Origin: Luidia sarsii
Lineage: Eukaryota; Echinodermata; Asteroidea; Paxillosida; Luidiidae
Assembly (NCBI GenBank): GCA_949987565.1
Contig: OX465113.1
Location: forward strand, 5,678,547 to 5,742,546
DNA: 64,000 bases
Reading direction: 5' to 3'
Shown: positions 1 through 13,700 of the stretch, piece by piece
Position numbering within the stretch: position 1 is the first letter of the stretch
Layout of the letters: each line of letters begins with the position of its first letter
The notes under the pieces: model-generated
What the model saw: only the letters and a program-made list of their open reading frames with translations
Told to the model about the DNA's origin: nothing
Databases searched by the model: none
Program-made: the position numbers and the translations under genes

Positions 1-3000
1 TGGAACATAGTGGGAGTATTTAGAATGCTGCAGTGTCAGAATGGAGCTCCAATGTAGTTGGAACATAGTGGGAGTATTTAGAATGCTGAAGTGTCAGAAT
101 GGAGCTCCAATGTATTTGGAACATAGTGGGAGTATTTAGAATGCTGAAGTGCAGAATGCAGCTCCAATGTAGTTGGAACATAGTGGGAGTATTTAGAATG
201 CTGAAGTGTCAGAATGCAGCTCCAATGTAGTTGGAACATAGTGGGAGTATTTAGAATGCTGCAGTGTCAGAATGCAGCTCCAATGTAGTTGGAACATAGT
301 GGGAGTATTTAGAATGCTGCAGTGTCAGAATGTAGCTCCAATGTATTTGGAACACAGTGGGAGTATTTAGAATGCTGCAGTGTCAGAATGCAGCTCCAAT
401 GTATTTGGAACACAGTGGGAGTATTTAGAATGCTGCAGTGTCAGAATGCAGCTCCAATGTAGTTGGAACATAGTGGGAGTATTTAGAATGCTGCAGTGTC
501 AGAATGCAGCTCCAATGTAGTTGGAACATAGTGGGAGTATTTAGAATGCTGCAGTGTCAGAATGAAGCTCCAATGTAGTTGGAACATAGTGGGAGTATTT
601 ATAATGCTACAGTGTCAGAATACAGCTCCAATGTAGTTGGAACATAGTGGGAGTATTTAGAATGCTGCAGTGTCAGAATGCAGCTCCAATGTATTTGGAA
701 CATAGTGGGAGTATTTAGAATGCTGCAGTGTCAGAATGCAGCTCCAATGTAGTTGGAACATAGTGGGAGTATTTAGAATGCTGCAGTGTCAGAATGCAGC
801 TCCAATGTAGTTGGAACATAGTGGGAGTATTTAGAATGCTGCAGTGTCAGAATGCAGCTCCAATGTATTTGGAACATAGTGGGAGTATTTAGAATGCTGC
901 AGTGTCAGAATGGAGCTCCAATGTAGTTGGAACATAGTGGGAGTATTTAGAATGCTGCAGTGTCAGAATGGAGCTCCAATGTATTTGGAACATAGTGGGA
1001 GTATTTAGAATGCTGAAGTGCAGAATGCAGCTCCAATGTAGTTGGAACATAGTGGGAGTATTTAGAATGCTGAAGTGTCAGAATGCAGCTCCAATGTAGT
1101 TGGAACATAGTGGGAGTATTTAGAATGCTGCAGTGTCAGAATGCAGCTCCAATGTAGTTGGAACATAGTGGGAGTATTTAGAATGCTACAGTGTCAGAAT
1201 GGAGCTACAATGTATTTGGAACACAGTGGGAGTATTTAGAATGCTGCAGTGTCAGAATGCAGCTCCAATGTAGTTGGAACATAGTGGGAGTATTTAGAAT
1301 GCTGCAGTGTCAGAATGCAGCTCCTATGTAGTTGGAACATAGTGGGAGTATTTACAATGCTGCAGTGTCAGAATGCAGCTCCAATGTAGTTGGAACATAG
1401 TGGGAGTATTTAGAATGCTGCAGTGTCAGAATGCAGCTCCAATGTAGTTGGAACATAGTGGGAGTATTTAGAATGCTGAAGTGTCAGAATGCAGCTCCAA
1501 TGTAGTTGGAACAAAGTGGGAGTATTTAGAATGCTGCAGTTTCAGAATGCAGCTCCAATGTAGTTGGAACACAGTGGGAGTATTTAGAATGCTGCAGTGT
1601 CAGAATGCAGCTCCAATGTAGTTGGAACACAGTGGGAGTATTTAGAATGCTGCAGTGTCAGAATGCAGCTCTAATGTATTTGGAACATAGTGGGAGTATT
1701 TAGAATGCTGCAGTGTCAGAATGCAGCTCCAATGTATTTGGAACATAGTGGGAGTATTTAGAATGCTGCAGTGTCAGAATGCAGCTCCAATGTAGTTGGA
1801 ACATAGTGGGAGTATTTAGAATGCTGAAGTGTCAGAATGCAGCTCCAATGTAGTTGGAACATAGTGGGAGTATTTAGAATGCTGCAGTGTCAGAATGCAG
1901 CTCCAATGTATTTGGAACATAGTGGGAGTATTTAGAATGCTGCAGTGTCAGAATGGAGCTCCAATGTAGTTGGAACAAAGTGGGTGTATTTAGAATGCTG
2001 CAGTGTCAGAATGAGCTCCAATGTATTTGGAACATAGTGGGAGTATTTAGAATGCTGCAGTGTCAGAATGCAGCTCCAATGTAGTTGGAACATAGTGGGA
2101 GTATTTAGAACGCTGCAGTGTCAGAATGCAGCTCCAATGTAGTTGGAACATAGTGGGAGTATTTAGAATGCTGCAGTGTCAGAATGCAGCTCCAATGTAG
2201 TTGGAACATAGTGGGAGTATTTAGAATGCTACAGTGTCAGAATGCAGCTCCTATGTAGTTGGAACATAGTGGGAGTATTTAGAATGCTGCAGTGTCAGAA
2301 TGGAGCTCCAATGTATTTGGAACATAGTTGGAGTATTTAGAATGCTGCAGTGTCAGAATGCAGCTCCAATGTATTTGGAACACAGTGAGAGAATTTAGAA
2401 TGCTACAGTGTCAGAATGCAGCTCCAATGTAGTTGGAACATAGTGGGAGTATTTAGAATGCTGCAGTGTCAGAATGGAGCTCCAATGTATTTGGAACATA
2501 GTTGGAGTATTTAGAATGCTGCAGTGTCAGAATGCAGCTCCAATGTATTTGGAACACAGTGAGAGAATTTAGAATGCTGCAGTGTCAGAATGCAGCTCCA
2601 ATGTAGTTGGAACACAGTGGGAGTATTTAGAATGCTGCAGTGTCAGAATGCAGCTCCAATGTATTTGGAACATAGTGGGAGTATTTAGAATGCTGAAGTG
2701 TCAGAATGCAGCTCCAATGTAGTTGGAACAAAGTGGGAGTATTTAGAATGCTGCAGTGTCAGAATGCAGCTCCAATGTATTTGGAACATAGTGGGAGTAT
2801 TTAGAATGCTGCAGTGTCAGAATGCAGCTCCAATGTAGTTGGAACATAGTGGGAGTATTTAGAATGCTGCAGTGTCAGAATGCAGCTCCAATGTAGTTGG
2901 AACATAGTGGGAGTATTTAGAATGCTGCAGTGTCAGAATGCAGCTCCAATGTAGTTGGAACATAAAGGGAGTATTTAGAATGCTGAAGTGTCAGAATGCA

Positions 3001-3445
3001 GCTCCAATGTAGTTGGAACATAGTGGGAGTATTTAGAATGCTGCAGTGTCAGAATGCAGCTCCAATGTATTTGGAACACAGTGGGAGTATTTAGAATGCT
3101 GCAGTGTCAGAATGCAGCTCCAATGTAGTTGGAACATAGTGGGAGTATTTAGAATGCTGCAGTGTCAGAATGCAGCTCCAATGTAGTTGGAACATAGTGG
3201 GAGTATTTAGAATGCTGCAGTGTCAGAATGCAGCTCCAATGTATTTGGAACATAGTGGGAGTATTTAGAATGCTACAGTGTCAGAATGCAGCTCCAATGT
3301 AGTTGGAACATAGTGGGAGTATTTAGAATGCTGCAGTGTCAGAATGCAGCTCCAATGTATTTGGAACATAGTGGGAGTATTTAGAATGCTACAGTGTCAG
3401 AATGGAGCTCCAATTTAGTTGGAGCACAGTGGGACTATTTAGAAT
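1..3445. repeat. 58-bp satellite array, about 59 monomers
   Basis: Head-to-tail monomers of 58 bp fill the window from its first base, so the array probably continues to the left. Each monomer contains GGAACATAGTGGGAGTATTT, then AGAATGCTGCAGTGTCAGAA, then a block CAGCTCCAATGTAGT. Variants recur at fixed sites: TAGT/TATT, CATAG/CACAG, CTGCAG/CTGAAG/CTACAG, and CAGCTCC/GAGCTCC. The unit is not a multiple of three and no frame stays open. Higher-order structure is visible: a one-base-deleted monomer occurs near 150 and again near 1018 (869 bp apart, 15 monomers), and a GAGAGAATTT variant recurs 174 bp apart (3 monomers) near 2388 and 2562. The array decays at 3410-3460. Confidence 0.97.
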
Positions 3446-3820
3446 GCTGTCAGAACTGCTGTCAGACTATTCAGAGTGCACGTTGAATATCCAGGAACAT
3501 GCATATAACTTTCATCCCCGACGACATGCCGGCTCACACCACCTCTGGTGTAATATTTTGAATTGATTTGAATACTGTTTTCCAATACCGTTTTCCTGGC
3601 AAAATCAAAATGGAAAACTTTGGTTTGACCTGGGTCCAATTTCCTAGAAAACCTACTTGGCATGAAGAATATTATTGTCCCTGTTTAATTCAAGATTGCC
3701 AACCATATTTGACTTTATGCTTGCTGCCCTCAACTTGTATTCCAGTCATGGGTGTTTAGCATAAAGTACAAGTGTAACTTGGGTTGGCAAACTGACTTGA
3801 TATGCCAAGGCGTTTTAGGC

Positions 3821-4127
3821 TTAAAGCCCCTACACAACATTGGTAAGATCGAAAACAGAAATGTTCACAGATTTACATGAAACTTATACAGTTTGAAGAT
3901 GGTTATAGTAGAAACCTCGTACTGAAATATTTTTGCCTAAAATGCTGCATTGTTTTGAGAAAATAGTAAAAGAAACCGTTTACATTTCACCGAGATCTTA
4001 ACCTTTTTTCGGAACAGTACGGCGTTGAATGCTGCATTTTCGCGAAACAAAATAAGCGTTTTTCACGATTTTCTCTAGACTCGGCTGGCGGATTGAGCTG
4101 ACATTTTCACAGGTTGGATCAGACAGG
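3821..4127 (+). mobile_element. MITE family A (TTAA-flanked), right end lost
   Basis: Starts TTAAAGCCCCTACACAACAT and continues with the family body (fragments TTCACAGATTTACATGAAAC, GAATGCTGCATTTTCGCGAA, ACTCGGCTGGCGGATTGAGC). The complete copy at 35061-35438 shows that both ends are inverted repeats next to TTAA. This copy stops before the right inverted repeat. Other copies lie at 21731-22110 and 45276-45632. Confidence 0.8.
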
Positions 4128-4370
4128 CCGCTTACGAAATGAAGGCTTAGGCTCGGGCTTAGGCTTCGTCTCCGTCTGACAAAACCTAAACAATCCAGGT
4201 TGTGGTTTGTTACCGAATTTGAATGTTTGTTGGATCGATGGGCACAGAGTATGAAACTGTAGCCAAATGCTTGTTTTTAGATGCCTGCGATATTAGAACG
4301 AATGAGATAAATATGACCGAAGCCTAAGTCCAAGCCTAAGCCTTCACTTCGTAAACGGTCTATGAAACTG
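4128..4370. repeat. Foldback repeat with GCTTAGGCTTCG arms
   Basis: An arm near 4129-4180 (GCTTACGAAATGAAGGCTTA) is mirrored at 4318-4365 (CCTAAGCCTTCACTTCGTAA), with about 140 bp between. A related, more degraded inverted pair lies around 12430-12670, inside an intron of the LEXM-like gene. There is no coding capacity. Confidence 0.65.
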
Positions 4371-5093
4371 GCCCCTGAAGTTCACCCGAAGATTCTAGCT
4401 TCTCGGTTGGGTACAATTCGAGGATGCGCAATAGAAAAAAAAATGGTTAAACAAGGGTCGTGCGAAATAATTTGGCCAACACTCGGTGTGGTCTGATCAT
4501 AGCATGTTGGGACTTTTCTGCAAGATCGTGTGCAGTTGAGGTCCGCCTTGCCAGGATCGAAACGTCGGGCTGTCTGTAATTATACACATTCACGAATTCT
4601 CTGTGCGAAATTCTTTTGTATAATTTCCGAGCATTTTGGAAAAAAAGTACAGAGACTTGGACGAAGGCGTGACCTTTTAAATGACTGGCTTAAAATAATC
4701 CTTCGACACCCGGTGATGGATGGCTACGTTTTGACCCCGCCACGGAAAAAAACCAAAAGATTTTTTCGAGGGCTTAATCAATCACAATGACTCAGAGAGG
4801 CTGAGCTAGAATCAGACTGATTACAGGCATTGTTAAGGTCACTTCCCTGAACTCCTTTGTCCTCGGTTTAATTTTCAGAAAATTATTTTTCCAATTCTTT
4901 CTGAGATGAGGTCATGCAAATTTCTGGAGTTTTTTGTGTTAAGAGGGAAAAGGGTATAATAAAACTGTAAAATGCGGTATACAAGTGACTGTTAATACGT
5001 AGGGTAAAAATTATGCATATATTTTGATCCAGCCCAACTATTCATGAAGTGAATACAAAATCGGTATAAGTTTTGCAAGTTTCAAGTGGAAAG

Positions 5094-5235
5094 TTTGCGG
5101 TGATACCATGCAAGTTCGGCCCGTATCTCTTTTGAGCTTGGCTTGTGATAGGATGTGGCTCGTAAAAGAGCCTGTTACTCAACGTTTATGACAGTTTGTA
5201 TTATACTCCGGCCGCCGTCAGGAGACTGCTATCGG
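5094..5235 (-). mobile_element. Half-unit of foldback family F1
   Basis: Begins with AGTTTGCGGTGATACCATGC and ends on the plus strand with CCGTCAGGAGACTGCT. These match one arm of the palindromic element at 37991-38225. The copy is degenerate. Read on the minus strand, it contains the family's CTCCTGA and AAACGTTG core blocks. Confidence 0.65.
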
Positions 5236-6993
5236 GCATATAAGGTTCTGAAGAGTGCTGTGAGCATGGTGTATCTTTCCCGCCTTGCGTGGTTATACTG
5301 CAGGACATGAAGAAAAGTTCAGTGTGAGAGTGGTTGCTAAAGGTACAGAACTTTAAGTAGACCCAGGAGGCAGACTAGATGTGGGGTGAAGGAGATGTCC
5401 ATAGAGAAAGGTAGAGAAAGCCAGAGAAAGGTAGAGAAAGCGCCGTTGGATCTGGACAGTACAGGTTGCCAAAATGTCACTGATATGTAGATAATATGTA
5501 TAGTCTGTTGTATACAAACGTCCTGGGGAACCGTGTTGTGTTTGTAAAGTTCGATGGCCTCTCACCCGACGGGGTGCCATCTCCGCCCATTGCAGGTGAT
5601 GGGTTTAGCCTTGTTTCGCGATGACCTGGTCAGTCTCATATTTGATGGTACCAGACTTATCCTATACACTTCTGCCGCTTTGGTTTGTGTCTCTCCGACG
5701 TACGCATTGGCTAAGATGAAAGGCATTTTTTGTATAGGCCTCACTACTCAAATGTATGGAATCCTGATTATCATGAGCCCGTCCTTGTTGGGCTGATGAG
5801 CGAGGTTCTGGATCTTATTAGGTGCCGCCGTAAGGAAACTTCATCATTGGCCAATAATATTTAAGCCCAACAACAACAGTTGGATTCTGTTGGTCAAACA
5901 CTCAAAAATTATCATCAAGCTTCCCAAATTGAAACTACAGCAATGATAAGGAAAACACTATAAGTTTGGCCAGTGATTTTACAGTGTATAGCCACAATCA
6001 CTGTATAGAATGTATCCGCTGCCACAAACCCGCAAGGGTTGACACTAACCACAGAAGATGTGTTTCATGCCGTTGTCATGCCAACAAGGGTCCGTTGCCA
6101 AAGAGTGTCCGCGAAGCATGCGCAGTAAGGCTCGGACACTATTTGGCGCGTATAATAACAGGCATACACGCCTAATTATAGTGTCCATGCAAGCACAGCC
6201 TTGACGTATACGCATGCATGGTGCACTGCCGTCGTGGTTCCTCGTACGGATTTTCCCTCTGAATGTGTCTTGAGTAAATTCTCTATGCGTTCTGAAGGTA
6301 CGGGGCGAGCTGTCTTAACTCAAGTTACGGATTGACAAGGGTATGGGTTGGCGGAGGCACGAGTTGACGGACTCCAAACTCTCATAATATTACACACAAA
6401 ATTATAGCCTGTAACTTCCTCCGGTAGAAACCGTAGTCTGAACAATATCATCCAAGGATTTAACACAATGATTGTCGATTATTCAAACTCCTTGTTATGA
6501 GCCTGCTGATAGTGTTCACACAGACAAAGTGTACTGTTCTCGAACCCCAATCAATCACGCATAAAGAAGTTCATTCATGAAAATAACAAGAGCGCTCGGA
6601 ACCTCGTGCCTGTGCGTTCTTTCTTGCGCGTGCGGCGCATGGCCGGCGCCGCGGTCATACATACATCATTACATGTGGTTCACGAGACAGTGTCTCAAGA
6701 GGGCGCTATTTTATGCAAATCAAACGCGTTCGTTGCCACTGACAACTTAGTGTAGAGGGTGCGGGTGCACGATAGTTTGTCATGTATTGTTGTGCATAAA
6801 GTGCACAAAGTAACAGGTGTTTTCACAACACGGCATCACACAGGGTGCATGTGACTTACGTTAACCCGTGCTTACTCTTTTTCAATGAAATTTTAATTAA
6901 ACCCGAGAGTGAGAGTAGCCAAGTAGTTTGAAAAGTGGTGTTAAAGTTGGGCGCTGATACCGTACGGTTAGACTAGAGAAAAAAAATCCCAAA

Positions 6994-7583
6994 ATGGCAG
7001 CGGCGGTAAAAACGTTTCAAGGCGCGCCGTTCGGGACGCAAAAATCACGGTGAGTTGATTGACTGTATTACTATTATGATTTTTATCAACTAGGCCTAGG
7101 CATATAATGATTTATTTTAGGGGCCTGTATACATTTTTTTAGGGGGGGGGAGAGGTTGGGAAAGTGACGTTCCATAACTGTCAAGTGGGGAGTTTAGTTT
7201 CAACAAAAGTTCAAGCTTCATTGAATGTCTGGGACAGGGGCAGACTTGCAGAACTTTGCACAAAACTCGTATAATTAAATACGATCTGAGTCTGAACATC
7301 ACTTTGACAGCCCATAACAGTAACATTGGAAATGAAATAGGGTGTAAAATAACTTGTATATCACCCATTAATAATGAAGCAAAGATGAATAACTATATGC
7401 TTTGCTTGACATGGTCACCCGAATCTCAAAATTTCCAAAATTCGATAAAAAAAAGGTGACTTAATTGTCGGGTCCAAGTTACTCGGACTAGTAGTACTAG
7501 TACTAGTAGTGGTTATGGTAATGATGGTGATGGTGTATTGGTGGTGATGTCAGATGATTGATGGTAATGATGGTGATGATGAC

Positions 7584-7653
<70 letters not shown>

Positions 7654-7657
7654 GTGG

Positions 7658-7734
<77 letters not shown>

Positions 7735-10700
7735 GTGGTGGTGATGGTGATGGTGATAAAGATGACGATGATGGGGATGATGATTACGATGATGAGGATG
7801 GTAATGATGGTGGTGATGGGGATGGTGATAAAGATGATATGATGGTAATGATGATGATGATGGTGATGAAGATGGTGATGCGATGATGGTGATGAAGATG
7901 ATGATGGTATGGTGGTGGTGATAAAGATGATGATGGTAATGATGATGATGGTGGTGATGAAGATGGTGATGGTGATGATGGTTATGGTGATGATGGTGAT
8001 GATGGTGATGATGGTGGTGGTGATGATGGTGATGGTGATGATGGTGGTGGTGATGAAGATGGTGATGATGGTGATGATGGTGGTGGTGATGAAGATGATG
8101 ATGGTAACGATGATGGTTGGGATGGTGATGATGGGGATGATGGTGAAAATGGCGGCGGTGGTGATTGCAATGATGGTGATGAAGAGGAAGATGATTATGA
8201 TGACAACTGTGATGATGGTGATGATGATGAGAAGGACAAGTACACCTTGCAATGTGTATGGCATAGTGTGATGTTCTTCATCATTAATTGATGACCCCTG
8301 GATGTCATTGCAGGTTTGATGTGTCCGGAGTTCACCCTCAGTCCAAGATGCCTGGGACCTACACCCAAGTCTGGTATGACAACAAATCAATGACACCATT
8401 GGTAAGATTGTAGATACAGCGTAACTAGTGTAGGTGGGAATGATGTAATTCAGTGTTGGCCCTCCCAATTGTTGTGTGGTTGGCACTACATACATGCTCA
8501 GTGCCTTTTCTAAATTGCCTTATTTTAAACAAAGCAAACATCCAAACAGGAAACTTGGGCAGGATTTGAACCCACTTGATGATGACCAAGCTGGTCGAGG
8601 TCATGTGCTGGATTCAAGCCAGATCTGATCTCACCACTGTTTTTAAAATTTGCTTACGGTAGTTGCGTATGTAGAAAATCACCATCTGGACTAGTCCGAG
8701 TAACTTGGACCCGACAAGTCACCCTTTTTTTATCGAATTTTGAAATTTTGAGGGACAGGTGACTGTTGGGTCCAAGGAAATTTAAAGTGGCTATGCAATG
8801 TTGGAATTTAATCTTTGAAAAATACCCCTGACCGAAATCTCCAGATTTACCCCCCAAAACACCTGTGAAACCGTCCCACGCGACCATTGAGGATTCAGTG
8901 AGAATTACAGATTCCAATACTGGTCATTTTGTTTTACTCACGTTTGGGAAAAGGGAGAAATTTCCCCTCAGTTGACCGGGAACGGGTCGACGAGCCGAGT
9001 TTGGGTGGCCATCTTGGATTTGAAACGGCATGACTTCACGATGTGCAGGCAGGTCCGGGTGCGGAGTGGTCTGCAGAAGTGTGTGCGTGTGCGGTGTGAT
9101 GTCCCGGACGTTGCTTTGCACTGCTGTTCAGAAAACAGTAGTAGGGCTCAATGCGTGCAACCATTAACTGGTTAACCGTATATAACCATTAACTGGTTAA
9201 CCGTATGTATCTATGGATCACATCCACATTCTCAGTCAGATGTAGAAGTTTATAGAATGGTTTTCCTATGATAGATATAATATGTGACCCGGCACAGCAT
9301 AATGAGGAATAACTCACACTTTTGAGATTTTGAGATTTTCTAATGATGTGAAAGAGTATACCATTAGCTTTATCAAATTCATTTCTGTATGAACTATGTT
9401 GTAAACAGTACAAGGGGACTTCGCTCGTTCGTTCGGCACCAGACACAATATAGCAGCGCCATTCTAACTCCTCGAAAGCAGCCATTCAAAAAGGCAGGAA
9501 CTTTATATTTTCATGAAAAAAGTACAGAAACACTCCCCCGAAATCCTTGTTTTTTCAACATTTAGAGACGGATTTCGGAAAAATCCTTTGGACATAACAT
9601 CCTCCAATACATTCACTTTCCGAAAATACATTTTTAATTTTTTTTTTAATCCAATTGAGAAGATACTTTGACTTCAGGCGTTGTTTACTGGCAAAGTGTT
9701 TTGGTGGGATATTCCTCATGACGCTGTGCCTGGTCACATATGGTTTTATACATGAAGGAGAATATACAATTGGTTATAAGTAGGGCAAACCTGCATTGAA
9801 GTGTTTTCCTATTGTATTTGTTTCCCCCTTTGCTCATAAATCAAATCTCTCTTGATTGTGTCTTGCAGCGGAGGAAACTGGGGCCAGGTACCTACGCGGT
9901 TGAGGTTGGAACCTTCAGTCAGAATGCCGTGGAGTCGAGGGCCTCTGGGCCGGGCTGGGCCAGGGCCTACGAGACAGCCCGTATGGCAGCTTTGCCTCAT
10001 CTGCTGCACAAGGATCAGTGGGAGAAGAAGAGGATGCTGGTAAGATGTCCCATAAGTGGATGCCTCGTCCCATGGTTTACTCCCCCCCCCCAACCCAGCA
10101 ATGCATGACCTTGGAGTACACTGCATGTCACTTGAAGGCTTTATACATTGTGGAATCACAATGTTGACAGTTTGCGGTGACACCATGTAAGTCATCTCTT
10201 CCAGGAAGGAGTAGTGTGTTAATGTTTCAGACAGTGTGTACTCAGCCTGTCATCATCAGAAGATGCAAACCCACATTAAATTGCCCTGGTTCTTAATACA
10301 GTGGAATTTTTCGTTATAGCAGTCGTTCGTTATACATGTGGTGTAGCAGTTACGGCCACATATTTTGTACACAAAAAAACACTTATGGTACTACAGATGA
10401 ATGTCGCTATAACGAACATCCCGGGATCCATGAAAATTGTTCGGTATAGCGGTCGTTCGTTATACATGTAGCAGTTGCTGTTGTATATCCACGGACGTAT
10501 ACATGTACATCGGGAGCCAAAGGGCATGTTCGTTATAGCCGAATGTTCGGTATATCGGCGTTCGTTATAGCGACGTTCCACTGTACCACCACAGATAACG
10601 ACAAGAACTAATGAGGACAAACATTAAAAGCATTAAAAAAAGAAGATTTAGTGTTGAAAAGAATTTCATTTCAATAAGTATCTGGCCTCTTTGACGTCCT

Positions 10701-13700
10701 GTTATTTGCGCTGTATATATTCTCTGAGTTTAGACTGCGAAATACATGCCAGATAGGGCAATACCTCATTGAATTACATTCTCACCGATGTTAAATGAAT
10801 GTACGTCATCTAATACTGATATAGGTAAGGAATCTGGGACCAGGAACCTACAATATCAAGGACTTCCTGGAGGTGATGGATGAACGGCCAAGGAGCTTGA
10901 GGGGTATCTGCCAGACAAAGGATAGACGCTTCAAAGGAACAGGCACAGTAAGTTCAGCCTTGCCTGCTGGTGTCATTGCACTAGAAGCCAGGGTTTGCCC
11001 TGCATATCAAACCCTGAGGTACCTCAAACACTATGAACATCTAAACTTTGAAAACAGGCTGAAAATGTCATTTAGCCGTGAAAAGAAAATTCACAGTATT
11101 TTTGCCTCTATTACAAGGCACACAATTAGCCAATAGTTTTCACGGCATTTTCAGTGTTTTCACCTGTGCTCTCCAAGGCCACATTCCTAGTGGTAAATGG
11201 ACACCATACATATTACAGTACATTCAGGGCTTGGGGCCCTATAGCTACTTGTAATTGAATTAGCCATACCTCAAGGCTGGAGCTTGACTCCCTAGATATT
11301 TTTTTTTTCATGATCTATGACCTCAAGATGTCCTCATCATGTCAGAGAGGCGATTTTGTTCACGGTGAATTCACTGGGCCATGAGTTTTTAGTTTCACGG
11401 TGAAATGACATTTTCACCCCGTTTTCATGGTTTAGATGTTCATAGTTACAATGTACATCACTGCTTTGATGGACCACCTCTGTTGTTTGTCTCCAAAACT
11501 TGCCAACCTCAGGGGGGTCATAGTCAGACTTGAAAGATGAACCTCCAGTATTAGCACTTCAGCATGTATACAGTATCATACAGGATTTCTCCTGGCAAAG
11601 CATGTTCCAACATGCATGTACTGCAGTGCTTTATATAGAACCACTCCCAACCAAATTGGTAGCTTGCGGAACATCAAGCTAGCACATCCACAGTATATAC
11701 CAAGCTCACCGATGGAGCGAGTAATCGCTTGCCACCTCATCAGACTCATATGATTCCAGTGGAACCCTGCTAGAAGCCATCAGTAATATCCCTACATAGG
11801 GTAATGGAAACATGGTCCATGTCCTGATGGTCCTGATGGTCCATGTATCTGCAATCTTAAAAAAGAAAAAAAAATATGTACTTTATTTGACAGGTTTCAA
11901 ATCTTACTTCAGTTGAATTGTAGTTCAATTCAATTCAATTCAATCCATTTGAGAAATTGGTCAAGAAGACTTGACTGGAATGGGACTTGAACCTGAACCC
12001 TCTGGCTCAACATACATGTACTAGAGCTCTTACCACCTCTAATCACCACCCTTAGATGGTGGCCTTCCTAAATAAATCTTTGCCAGGGCAGGGGCACCAG
12101 TCAGGAGCTAGCATTCAACCATTAACTGCTGTATTTACCATTATTAATGTGTATATTTTGCCAATTTTTATGTGCATATTTTGTGTAAATATTTTGCCAG
12201 AATTCCTGTGACTATTTTGCTGGTATTCCTGTGACTATTTTGCTAGTATTCCTGTGACTATTTTGCCATTGCAGAGTACAGTGCCGGGGCCAGGCACCTA
12301 CGGGGAAGGCGGCATCCCCCACACAGCGGTGGAGAAGAAGGCCAAGGTGTCTGCCAGCACTGTGGGCATACTGGATGCTGGATCCTCAACACCCAGGAAT
12401 TTACCCTCAGTGGTACGCTCTCAGTCTTGGGCCCTTTTCCCAAACCCGGCTTACGCTCATCATTAGGCTGCGGCTTTCTGTCTAGTTCTTGCATTCATTT
12501 TGAATTACAAGGCATTAAAACGGGAGGCCTTTGGCTTCGTTTTGGAATGTTATGCTGTGTTTTGAAAAGGAATCTGAAGTTTTAACTTCAACAAAGAACT
12601 CCAACTCCAACAGAGACGAAGCCGGAGTCGAAGCCTAAGCCGGTGTAGCATAGTCAGCTCCATGAAATTGGGAAGCACTGAGAAATTCTCATTGGTGCTA
12701 TTGATCAGCTTATTTTATCCTGAATAGATAACTAGTAAAAGAGGAGGGGTAAGGATTGACATTGATGCAGTATTAGTTATTATACAGTCATGTTAGTAGC
12801 TAGCAGCGTTTGAAATGCATTGGTTATATATATTACCAAGAATCCAAAGACATGTTACAAACTGCTTTACTGACTCTTGTGATCAAAATGGGGGGGGGGG
12901 GGAAAATGAGGGGTCTGACGTTTTGATCCTATCAGGGACCTAGCTCTCAAAGATCGAATCATTGACATGTTCAAATGTATATCGATGTACAAATATATCA
13001 AACTTATTTGTCCCCATTTCAAGTCTGTAGGTGAATGTGAACCATGCGGACCTTAGTCATAGTTTGTATTCAAAAATCAAATTGCGCCGGCCCAATAGTA
13101 TACAAGAAACTGCCTTCTAGACTCTTGAAAATTAATCAGCTGTTTGACTGTAAACAGTGCAGATATTGGTCTTAGTATTTCAAAGCCTTTTCCTGCCCGG
13201 CCAACCGTATACCAGAAAATGCTCCCTGAGAGTACACGCGGTGAATTCTGGTTATAACCAAGACAGCTTCTCTCTACTGTCCATCCCAGGCCCCTTTGCA
13301 CCCAAACAGAATTAAAGAGCTCAGCAGGACCTTTCTCAAAGGCAGAATGGAACGGTTTACCTTTGAGAAAGGTCCTGCTAGGATCAAAGTGCCAGGCCTT
13401 CAATATATTTGAGGTTTGCATTTTGGTCATTTTAGTCAGTAGCAGTTTGCAACATGTTTGTATATTACTCTACTTAAGTGGAGCAGGCTGGGCAGGGGTT
13501 TGAATTAAAGGTTGCAGCCCCTTGCTCTTACACTGGACTAGGAGATGACTACAAGCAACTCTGCAGTTAAACAGTATATCGTTTAGTTTTTGTCAGTGTC
13601 CAGAAAAAGGGGTAAGAACGGTAGGTTGTGACTTGTGTCAACTCCTAACAGTGTCTATCAGCATGGATGGGCCACCCTAGTTATTTTAGTCTCATTTAAT

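Larger units (their letters stand above)
3446..6993. other. Gene-free stretch upstream of the LEXM-like gene
   Basis: No convincing exon was seen. The stretch holds transposon remnants listed separately (3821-4127, 4128-4370, 5094-5235) and a piece near 6130-6185 with GGACACTATTTGGC, shared with the ends of the element at 45641-46036. A short GC-rich patch lies around 6620-6660. The 300 bp before the start codon at 6994 presumably carry the promoter, but I see no clear TATA box. Confidence 0.6.

Noticed and set aside
1..3445. CRISPR-like direct repeat array
   Set aside because: Monomers abut without unique spacers and the genome is an animal's. It is a satellite.
7503..8495. 330-codon Ile/Thr/His-rich minus-strand frame and poly-Asp or poly-Met plus frames
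   Set aside because: Microsatellite (GAT)n translated. LEXM exon 2 lies inside the same interval on the other strand.
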